NCBI GenBank assembly: GCA_028293095.1
Contig: JAQGPK010000178.1
Coordinates: forward strand, 1 to 11,139
DNA: 11,139 nucleotides
Direction: 5' to 3'
Source of the DNA: Chlamydiia bacterium
GTDB taxonomy: Bacteria; Chlamydiota; Chlamydiia; Chlamydiales; FEN-1388
Each line of letters opens with the position of its first letter. Position 1 is the first letter of the stretch. Below are positions 5,348-11,139 of this stretch, piece after piece. A program made the translations under genes and the position numbers. The notes under the pieces are model-generated. The model was given only the letters and a program-made list of their open reading frames with translations. It was not told the origin of the DNA and did no database searches.

Positions 5348-7936
5348 ATGTTTGATAAATTTACTAATAGAGCAAAGCAGGTCATTAAGCTTGCGAAGAA
5401 AGAAGCACAGCGCATGAACCATAACTATTTAGGCACTGAGCATATTTTGCTCGGGCTTTTAAAACTAGGTCAAGGCATTGCGGTCAACGTCCTTCGCAAC
5501 ATGAACATCGATTACGAAATCATTCGCTCAGAGGTTGAAAAACTTGTTGGATTTGGTCCTGAAATACAACTCTATGGAGAGCCTGCTCTTACTGGAAAAG
5601 TAAAAAAAGTTATTGAATTTGCAAATGAAGAAGCAGTACAACTCAATCACAATTATGTTGGCACAGAGCATCTTCTATTAGGTCTTCTTCGTCAAACAGA
5701 TGGCGTCGCCGCACAAGTGCTGGAAAATTTAAACGTAAATTTAAAAGAAGTTCGTAAAGAAATTTTGAAGGAACTTGAATCTTTTAATTTACAGCTGCCG
5801 CCTTCGGCGTCCACAAGTTCATCACAACAGTCGTCTTCTGGTTCAGGGCCCTCAGGTAAAGGATTTAAGGAAGGGTATGGACCAACAGGTGGGGCGAATG
5901 CTGATAAACTCCAAGCATTACGTGCATATGGCCAAGACCTGACTGAAATGAGCCGCGAAGGGAAATTAGACCCAGTTATCGGGCGTAAAGAAGAGGTCGA
6001 GAGACTGATTTTAATCCTTTGCCGAAGACGGAAGAATAATCCAGTACTCGTAGGCGAGGCTGGTGTTGGAAAGACGGCGATTGTAGAAGGACTTGCGCAT
6101 GCAATTGTGAAGGGAGAAGTTCCGGATGTCCTGCGTAAGAAGAAACTCATCGGTCTTGATCTTCCTTTGATGATTGCAGGAACGAAATATCGCGGTCAGT
6201 TTGAAGAGCGTATTAAAGCCGCTATGGATGAGATCCGCAAGCATGGAAATATCATTCTCTTTATTGATGAGCTTCATACAATTGTTGGGGCGGGGGCTGC
6301 AGAAGGGGCGATCGATGCATCGAACATTCTAAAACCTGCGCTTTCGCGTGGTGATATCCAGTGTATTGGCGCGACAACAATTGATGAATATCGCAAGCAC
6401 ATTGAGAAAGATCCAGCACTTGAAAGACGTTTTCAGAAAATTATCGTGCAGCCTAACTCAGTCTCCGAAACGATTGAAATTTTGGATGGGTTGAAGGTGA
6501 AATATGAAGAGCACCATCGCTGTCACTACACACCATCATCGATTACATCGGCTGCGATCCTTTCAGATCGCTATGTGCATGGTCGCTTCTTACCAGATAA
6601 GGCCATTGATCTTCTCGATGAAGCAGGCGCTATGATGCGCATCTCAATGATGCATCAACCCATTGATATCACAAAGTTTGAGACGGAAATTGAAGAGGCG
6701 CGTCTTTCAAAAGAAGAGGCCATTAGCAAACAAGAATATGAAAAGGCTGCAAAACTTAGAGATACGGAAAAAACACTTCGTGAAAAACTGCAGCAGATTC
6801 GTGCTGAGTGGGAAGTGAACAAAGAAGAACATGAAGTGACTGTGGATGAAGAAGATGTGGCGGCAGTCGTTGCCAAGCAAACAGGCATTCCTATTTTTAG
6901 ACTCACTGAAGGTGAAGCTCAGAAGATTTTGAAACTTGAAGATACTCTTAAGGGCGGTCTGATTGGTCAAGATGACGCTGTGAGTCTTGTTTCCAGAGCT
7001 ATTCGCAGAAGCCGCGCTGATATTAAGGATCCAAAGCGTCCGATTGGAGCATTTCTCTTCTTAGGGCCAACAGGCGTGGGTAAAACCTTGCTTGCTAAAC
7101 TTCTTGCAGTTCATATGTTTGGGGGTGAGGATGCCCTTATTCAGCTTGATATGTCAGAGTACATGGAAAAATTTGCAGTCAGCCGTATTATGGGATCGCC
7201 TCCAGGATATGTTGGATATGAAGAGGGTGGTCAATTAACTGAACGAGTGCGTCAACGACCTTATAGTGTTGTTCTCTTTGATGAGATCGAGAAAGCGCAT
7301 CCTGATATCATGGATATTCTTCTTCAGATTCTTGAAGAAGGAAGGCTTACAGATACTTATGGAAGAAAGGTAGATTTCCGCAATACGATCGTTATCATGA
7401 CATCAAACGTCGGAGCTGATCTGATCCGTAAAAATACAGAGATTGGCTTTAGTGCAAAAGAGGGTATTCCTGACTACAATAGTATTCGTGAGAAAATCGA
7501 AGGGGCAGTGAAGAAAAACTTCAAGCCTGAGTTTCTTAATCGCCTTACAGATGTTGTAATCTTCCAACCTCTTGCAAAAGAAGCACTCCGCCATATTGTC
7601 GATCTTGAAATCAAGAAGCTACAAGATAGACTTGTACGAAAAGAGATTTTTATTACGCTTACAGAAAAAGCGAAAGAGTTTCTCGTTGAGCGCGGTTATC
7701 AGCCTGAAATGGGCGCACGTCCTCTCAGACGTGTGATTGAGCAGTATGTTGAAGATCCGCTTGCCGAAAAGCTTTTGAGAAAACCCGATGAAAGCTTCCG
7801 CTCAGACATTGTGTTGCAAGATGAAAAACTTATATTAGTTGATTCTCAAGTAGAAGCTGTGACTCCTGCGAAAGAGCCAAAAGAGCCAAAAGCTGCCAAG
7901 GCAAATAAAAAGGTCAGCTCAAAAGCTGCAGGGTAA
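5348..7936 (+). CDS. clpC: ATP-dependent Clp protease ATP-binding subunit ClpC
   Basis: ClpC is a hexameric AAA+ unfoldase that threads proteins into the ClpP protease chamber. Two Clp_N repeats (about 1-75 and 80-148) share NHNYLGTEHILLGLL-like helices at 24-38 and 100-114. A Ser/Gly-rich linker (about 153-185) follows. The first ATPase domain has Walker A GEAGVGKT (236-243), pore loop KYRG (280-283) and Walker B ILFIDE (303-308). A UVR-like coiled middle domain (about 445-490) marks ClpC rather than ClpB or ClpA. The second ATPase domain has GPTGVGKT (573-580), pore loop GYVG (620-623) and VVLFDE (641-646). IGF (699-701) is the ClpP-docking loop. The last ~20 residues are a Lys/Ala/Pro-rich tail beyond the folded domain. 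An AAAGGTG site (5334-5340) precedes the ATG. It starts 35 nt after hemG, so read-through from the hem genes is possible. Confidence 0.97.
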   Translation: MFDKFTNRAKQVIKLAKKEAQRMNHNYLGTEHILLGLLKLGQGIAVNVLRNMNIDYEIIRSEVEKLVGFGPEIQLYGEPALTGKVKKVIEFANEEAVQLNHNYVGTEHLLLGLLRQTDGVAAQVLENLNVNLKEVRKEILKELESFNLQLPPSASTSSSQQSSSGSGPSGKGFKEGYGPTGGANADKLQALRAYGQDLTEMSREGKLDPVIGRKEEVERLILILCRRRKNNPVLVGEAGVGKTAIVEGLAHAIVKGEVPDVLRKKKLIGLDLPLMIAGTKYRGQFEERIKAAMDEIRKHGNIILFIDELHTIVGAGAAEGAIDASNILKPALSRGDIQCIGATTIDEYRKHIEKDPALERRFQKIIVQPNSVSETIEILDGLKVKYEEHHRCHYTPSSITSAAILSDRYVHGRFLPDKAIDLLDEAGAMMRISMMHQPIDITKFETEIEEARLSKEEAISKQEYEKAAKLRDTEKTLREKLQQIRAEWEVNKEEHEVTVDEEDVAAVVAKQTGIPIFRLTEGEAQKILKLEDTLKGGLIGQDDAVSLVSRAIRRSRADIKDPKRPIGAFLFLGPTGVGKTLLAKLLAVHMFGGEDALIQLDMSEYMEKFAVSRIMGSPPGYVGYEEGGQLTERVRQRPYSVVLFDEIEKAHPDIMDILLQILEEGRLTDTYGRKVDFRNTIVIMTSNVGADLIRKNTEIGFSAKEGIPDYNSIREKIEGAVKKNFKPEFLNRLTDVVIFQPLAKEALRHIVDLEIKKLQDRLVRKEIFITLTEKAKEFLVERGYQPEMGARPLRRVIEQYVEDPLAEKLLRKPDESFRSDIVLQDEKLILVDSQVEAVTPAKEPKEPKAAKANKKVSSKAAG

Positions 7937-7955
7937 GAGGAAGGGTCTTTTTTAT

Positions 7956-7995
7956 CATTTATAGAAGAGAATGATATCTTTCTCTTCTATAAATG
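7956..7995. terminator. Perfect 16-bp stem-loop downstream of clpC
   Basis: Arms 7956-7971 and 7980-7995 are perfectly complementary, around an 8-nt loop, and begin 19 nt after the clpC stop. The stem is AT-rich. No U-tract follows on either strand; the T-run at 7948-7953 lies before it on the plus strand. It could stabilise the clpC mRNA 3' end or act as a weak or Rho-assisted terminator. It also forms the last codons of the minus-strand gene at 7959-8309. Confidence 0.5.
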
Positions 7996-8309
7996 GGCGA
8001 GCTGCCTATCCAGTTAACGGAGATTGGCGCCTTTGGCGAAAGAAGTGCCGCTTTACTTCCTTCTTTAAGTAACGTAACAAGAGACTCGGAAACCTCTTTG
8101 CTTTTTTGAAGGGTTTCCAATTCTTTAAAAAATAAATTAGTAATGACACCAGGAGCAAGTTTATTTTCCTTTTTTGACTCACTAAGAGCAGTATCAAATT
8201 TTTTTAAAATAAAAATAGCTATGTTATTAGAAATCCTTCCTTCCTTTTCGCCTTTTTGTATCCATTCATTAAATCGAGCAGAAGAAACGTTACTATCTAC
8301 TGGTTGCAT
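7959..8309 (-). CDS. Hypothetical protein, small and hydrophilic
   Basis: I do not recognise this 116-residue protein. It is rich in Lys, Glu and Ser, has no evident signal peptide or membrane segment, and appears mostly helical in its middle (about 22-88). It then has a Pro/Ser-containing tail with NWIGSSP near 98-104. Evidence that it is real: an AAGAGAA ribosome site (8315-8321) lies 5 nt before the ATG, the frame is open through the whole gap between clpC and the AT-rich region, and AT-rich promoter-like DNA lies upstream. Evidence against: its length is modest, and its stop codon and final codons fall inside the stem-loop after clpC, converging with that gene. It is divergent from the LRR gene across about 250 nt. 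No function is proposed. Confidence 0.55.
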   Translation of the reverse strand: MQPVDSNVSSARFNEWIQKGEKEGRISNNIAIFILKKFDTALSESKKENKLAPGVITNLFFKELETLQKSKEVSESLVTLLKEGSKAALLSPKAPISVNWIGSSPIYRRERYHSLL

Positions 8310-8560
8310 ATAAATTCTCTTGGCTATAATTAAAATAATTAATATTTTATCATAATTATTATTTAATTACTATAAAAATCCATTATATTTATAAATTAAG
8401 AATATATACAGAGCAAAGTATAGTAATAGTTTATCGAAAAACAATTTTTATATTCTAAGATCGGAAATAGGATTTGATTACCATTGATATAGAAATATTG
8501 ATCGATTTTATTTTTAAGTTTGTATATATTTCCTTTACTTTCAAAATAAAAGAGAAATAT
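8310..8560. promoter_or_regulatory. AT-rich divergent intergenic region
   Basis: This 251-nt region separates the small minus-strand gene from the plus-strand LRR gene. It is clearly more AT-rich than the flanking genes and must hold promoters for both if both are expressed. One weak candidate for the LRR gene is TTGATC at 8498-8503 with a TATA-rich block at 8521-8530. On the minus strand, TTAATTATA-like sequence (8324-8340) lies just before the ribosome site of the small gene. In DNA this AT-rich such matches arise easily by chance, so no exact promoter is claimed. No RNA gene or riboswitch is apparent. Confidence 0.35.
8551..8556 (+). promoter_or_regulatory. Ribosome binding site deciding the LRR gene start
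   Basis: AGAGAA lies 4 nt before the ATG at 8561. The frame stays open upstream to a TTG at 8474, but that codon has no such site, and the extra 29 residues would be encoded by the AT-rich intergenic DNA. This favours the start at 8561. Confidence 0.5.
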
Positions 8561-9709
8561 ATGAATCCAAAATATTATTTTAAACCGATAGTCTCTGCCC
8601 ATGATAAAGTAACGTATACACCAGCTTCTACAACATCTTCTCAAAATACACCAGTAAATCAGGGAATTATGCAGGGACATACAGTGACACACTTGGATAC
8701 TGAGAGTGATACAATGTTGCAGGAAATAGCTGAGGCTATGACTCATTGTGGAAAAGGGCAATCACAGCTCGATCGACAGGTAAAACCAGAAAAACTACGT
8801 ATCAAATCTCAGAGTGAAAGTAGAGTAAGTGAAACACCAAGGCGGATACTTTCGCAATTTCAGCCACTACAAAGCAGTTTTGTATTTATTCCACCTATGC
8901 CTCCCGCAAAACTTCTTGAACAGCGGATTTGTGAATTAGGAAGTATTGTTGATTACGAAACGGGTGAAATTTATAGTAAGGTTCAAGCATGCCTACAGCA
9001 GTATGGAAAATATATTAGGGAGTTTAGAAGTCCGCTGAGGGAGTGTTCCCCTAATGATTTAAAAATTCTCTTTAAGAGTTGTCCAAATCTTCAAAAGCTT
9101 ACACTCTGTGATCAGCTGATTACTGATGAGTGTCTTAAAATCATCGGAGAGCATTCCTCGATTATTTCGCTTGATCTTTCAGGAAACCCAGATATTACAG
9201 ATAGCGGTCTTGCCTATCTTGCTCCTTGTATACATCTTACCCATCTTCATTTATATGGACTTGTACATCTTACCAATCAAGCGTTAGAAGTAGTCGGAAA
9301 GTTGAAGGAGCTTGAATTTTTAGACATTGGTGGAGAAGATGACTCGGCTACACTGGTTTTTTATGAAAAAATGACTGATAAAGGACTTTTGTGCTTGCAA
9401 AATCCAAAGTTACGCACTCTCTATCTTACAGATCTTAATTACGTGAGTGATACGGGAATACAATCGATTCTAAAGGCAAGCCAAGGACTTTCAAAGGTTA
9501 CTATTAAAGCGTGTCAGCGAATGACAGATAGGAGCCTTCAGGCTTTTGCTGGCCACTCAGCTCTGGAAAAGGTGCATATTATCAAGTGTGACAGCATTTC
9601 TGCAGCAGGAATAAAGACTCTCCTAAATGATCGACCAAATCTTGATCTTCGTATAGAGCGTTGTCGTTTCATATCTAGTCAAACATTTGAACGAATGAAA
9701 AGCAAATAG
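8561..9709 (+). CDS. Leucine-rich-repeat protein (cysteine-containing/AMN1-like), putative host-interaction protein
   Basis: This protein has 382 residues from the ATG at 8561. Residues 1-160 are polar, with Ser/Thr/Gln-rich stretches (for example 20-34 and 82-92) and a Pro-rich patch (PPMPP, 111-115); I recognise no domain or cleavable signal there. Residues 162-370 hold about eight repeats of 23-34 residues with the pattern ITDxGLxxLxxCxxLxxLxLxxC. Repeat starts are near 162, 187, 212, 237, 271, 295, 321 and 346. This is the LRR subtype of eukaryotic F-box proteins such as GRR1/AMN1. The fourth repeat (237-270) carries an acidic insertion (GGEDDSATLVFYEK, about 257-270). Such proteins usually bind other proteins, and in amoeba-associated chlamydiae they are often proposed as secreted effectors. 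Secretion, and any link to host ubiquitin ligases, is inference. No F-box is visible. It converges with a second LRR gene. Confidence 0.87.
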   Translation: MNPKYYFKPIVSAHDKVTYTPASTTSSQNTPVNQGIMQGHTVTHLDTESDTMLQEIAEAMTHCGKGQSQLDRQVKPEKLRIKSQSESRVSETPRRILSQFQPLQSSFVFIPPMPPAKLLEQRICELGSIVDYETGEIYSKVQACLQQYGKYIREFRSPLRECSPNDLKILFKSCPNLQKLTLCDQLITDECLKIIGEHSSIISLDLSGNPDITDSGLAYLAPCIHLTHLHLYGLVHLTNQALEVVGKLKELEFLDIGGEDDSATLVFYEKMTDKGLLCLQNPKLRTLYLTDLNYVSDTGIQSILKASQGLSKVTIKACQRMTDRSLQAFAGHSALEKVHIIKCDSISAAGIKTLLNDRPNLDLRIERCRFISSQTFERMKSK

Positions 9710-9774
9710 TCGATTAAGCTTTACTGGATATTTTTAGAGTAAGCCAAAGCTCGATGGAAAGTTAAGATAAAAAG

Positions 9775-9805
9775 ACTCACCTTATAGTTAGTTAATAAGG
9801 TGAGT
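9775..9805. terminator. Shared stem-loop terminator between convergent LRR genes
   Basis: An 11-bp perfect stem (9775-9785 with 9795-9805) encloses a 9-nt loop. Read on the minus strand it is followed by CTTTTTATC (9766-9774), a standard intrinsic terminator for the LRR-TPR gene that ends 39 nt upstream of the stem. On the plus strand the following sequence (TATTAAATCT) is only weakly U-rich, so termination of the LRR gene ending at 9709 is less certain. Confidence 0.75.
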
Positions 9806-9843
9806 TATTAAATCTCTTATAGTACTCTAACTCCCGTTAAAAA

Positions 9844-11139
9844 CTACCGTTTTCCAAGGTTCATAAGTTGACTTGCTAACAAAGCCTCTTTGGCACCTGG
9901 AAAAAGTGTATCTATCGCTAGTACTTTCTCAAAATGAGGAATAGCCGCTGCAAAACTACCTTCTTGTTGGAGCAAGGTACCTAGTTGGAAATGAGCAATG
10001 CTACAATTTGGATCGGCTGTAATAGCCTTTTCAAAATGAGTTTTAGCTTCGGCAGTTGCTCCTTCCATATGTAAATGCATGCCTTGTGATGTAAGGGCAG
10101 ATATGTCCGTTGGATTCTGATCTAAAGCGCGTTGGTAATATTTTCTAGCTTCTTTTTGGTTGCCTTGGGCATCGAGTACAAGTCCTATAAGACTAAGGGT
10201 TTTGCTATCAGCTGGATTTTGTTCAAGAGCTTTCTCAAGATGTATGTGAGCGAGAGCATGATTGCCTTGGAGATAAAGCTGCTGTCCTATTCTAAAATAA
10301 TTTTCAGGAGGAACTATTGAAGACGAAGATGAAAATGATGATGAAGAGCTGCTAGCGTGTTGTATCTCATTCACGCTCTCTTCTTCTGTAGGTATACTTT
10401 CCAAATCCGATGAGCTAAAGAAATCACCCATGGATACGTTTAAATACGATTTCAGGATGTCTCTTTCAGTATCTGATAGTCCATTATTTATACAAAGGTT
10501 TGTCAGCTGTTTACAAAACTTGAGGTAACTAATATCTTTTATTGACAAACGACGAAGACTATCAAGCCTCAATTTCTTCAGTGATGCGCATTTTGTTGCA
10601 AGATCATCAAGGGTGAGACCTGTGACTTTATCATCTATCGGTACATGTAGTGTATGAAGCTGAGGGTGATTAGTAGCTATAACACCTATCTCCACATTTG
10701 ATAGAGGATTTTGCCTATTTAAACGTAAATCAGTAAGCTGAGGGCAGCCTGCCGCTATTTTTTGAATTCCTTTCTCAGTGAAGGCAGTGTCTTTGCTGTA
10801 AGACGATATTTCCAGCTTCCTAAGATTTGGGCAATAGCTGCCTATTTCATTTAGCATAGCATCGTCGGTAGAATGTCTTAGAATAATGGAAAAAATCTTT
10901 TTACAACACATAACAAGTTCTCGTATCCCTTCATAGGTATAATTACCCGCTTCTACAGATAACTTTTCAAGCTCTGGACAGTTTTTAGCTATGGTATGAA
11001 GAACTTTATCAGAGGGACTCCAAAAAAATAAGACTTTTATCTTTCGGGAATGTGAAGCTATATCCTCTACTGTGTCTGATGGTATGTTGCAACAAGAAGT
11101 CAAATTCAAGTAAGTGAGTTGGCCACCTTTAGCAATTGC
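9844..11139 (-). CDS. LRR-TPR protein (5' end outside window)
   Basis: The frame is open to the right edge, and in-frame codons before the TTG at 11109 already encode LRR-like sequence (QLTYLNLTSC). The protein therefore starts outside the window; 431 residues are visible. Numbered from the right edge, residues 1 to about 235 hold some nine cysteine-containing LRRs of 23-30 residues, with repeated CPxLxxL cores (for example 54-60, 103-109 and 132-138). An acidic and Ser-rich linker follows (about 241-276), with runs of serine at 263-268 and 270-274. Residues 281-412 form four tetratricopeptide repeats of 34 residues (about 281, 314, 348 and 382), each ending in HFEKAL-, YYQRAL- or HFEKVL-like helices. 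Both modules bind proteins, so a scaffold or host-directed effector is plausible but unproven. It has no visible enzymatic domain. It converges with the other LRR gene. Confidence 0.88.
   Translation of the reverse strand, partial: AIAKGGQLTYLNLTSCCNIPSDTVEDIASHSRKIKVLFFWSPSDKVLHTIAKNCPELEKLSVEAGNYTYEGIRELVMCCKKIFSIILRHSTDDAMLNEIGSYCPNLRKLEISSYSKDTAFTEKGIQKIAAGCPQLTDLRLNRQNPLSNVEIGVIATNHPQLHTLHVPIDDKVTGLTLDDLATKCASLKKLRLDSLRRLSIKDISYLKFCKQLTNLCINNGLSDTERDILKSYLNVSMGDFFSSSDLESIPTEEESVNEIQHASSSSSSFSSSSSIVPPENYFRIGQQLYLQGNHALAHIHLEKALEQNPADSKTLSLIGLVLDAQGNQKEARKYYQRALDQNPTDISALTSQGMHLHMEGATAEAKTHFEKAITADPNCSIAHFQLGTLLQQEGSFAAAIPHFEKVLAIDTLFPGAKEALLASQLMNLGKR
9929..10244 (-). repeat. 102-bp periodic repeats encoding TPR units
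   Basis: TCAAAATGAG occurs identically at 9929-9938 and 10031-10040, exactly 102 bp (34 codons) apart. A related CTCAAGATG lies at about 10233, two more periods on, and a diverged unit lies near 10131. The period equals the 34-residue TPR. This shows the TPR array arose by tandem duplication, with residual DNA identity between at least two units. Confidence 0.65.
10318..10356 (-). repeat. Ser-codon trinucleotide tract in the LRR-TPR linker
   Basis: The minus strand reads as near-continuous TCA/TCT/TCG/AGC serine codons. On the plus strand it appears as runs of GAT, GAA and GAC triplets. It encodes the flexible linker between the LRR and TPR modules. Slippage would change the length by whole codons and keep the frame. 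Confidence 0.6.

Noticed and set aside
5692..6150. 152-codon open frame on the minus strand opposite clpC
   Set aside because: It is antisense to highly conserved ClpC domains, with low-complexity Ser/Pro-rich translation reflecting the linker. No ribosome site is evident.
8474..8560. 29-residue N-terminal extension of the LRR protein from a TTG
   Set aside because: It would be encoded by AT-rich intergenic DNA, starts with a rare codon and has no ribosome site, while the ATG at 8561 has one.
8396..8761. 121-codon minus-strand open frame spanning the AT-rich region and the LRR gene start
   Set aside because: Half of it opposes the LRR coding region and half translates AT-rich spacer into Ile/Phe/Tyr-rich sequence. 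No sensible domain or start context.

Overview
The window looks like a chromosomal segment from an environmental (amoeba-associated, Parachlamydia-like) member of the Chlamydiae. This rests on three things. There is a hemE-hemN-hemG run, an order I recall from Chlamydia trachomatis, where a transketolase gene also lies nearby. ClpC is of the chlamydial/Gram-positive type. Next to these housekeeping genes sit eukaryote-like leucine-rich-repeat (LRR) and LRR-TPR proteins, of the kind expanded in amoeba-infecting chlamydiae. The lineage is inferred from protein resemblance and gene order, not proven.

Layout: (1) 3-1031 (+) is the C-terminal half of a transketolase that begins outside the window. 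(2) 1062-1475 (+) is a small GxxExxY-family protein with a PD-(D/E)XK-like core. It is followed by a short intergenic stretch holding CACAGAG-type repeat units, two of which form a near-perfect long inverted repeat (1521-1630). Related degenerate units lie inside the first codons of the GxxExxY gene and just upstream of hemE. (3) 1743-5312 (+) is a tight cluster of hemE, hemN and hemG, coding for three successive steps of heme synthesis: uroporphyrinogen III to coproporphyrinogen III, to protoporphyrinogen IX, to protoporphyrin IX. (4) 5348-7936 (+) is clpC, a complete AAA+ unfoldase with its ClpP-docking loop, 35 nt after hemG.

(5) From 7937 to the right end the character changes to accessory content. 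A 16-bp hairpin follows clpC and overlaps the 3' end of a small unrecognised gene on the minus strand (7959-8309). A strongly AT-rich divergent intergenic region (8310-8560) precedes an LRR protein gene (8561-9709, +). A second LRR protein with a Ser-rich linker and C-terminal TPRs (9844-11139, -) runs in from the right edge. The two LRR genes converge on a shared stem-loop whose poly-U side serves the minus-strand gene.

The left two thirds are therefore core metabolism and proteostasis, interrupted by one repeat-associated cassette. The right third is a probable host-interaction locus. I saw no tRNA, rRNA, CRISPR array or transposase. No clearly new multi-gene system is visible. The items most worth a second look are the GxxExxY/CACAGAG cassette and the LRR-TPR pair with the orphan gene beside it.
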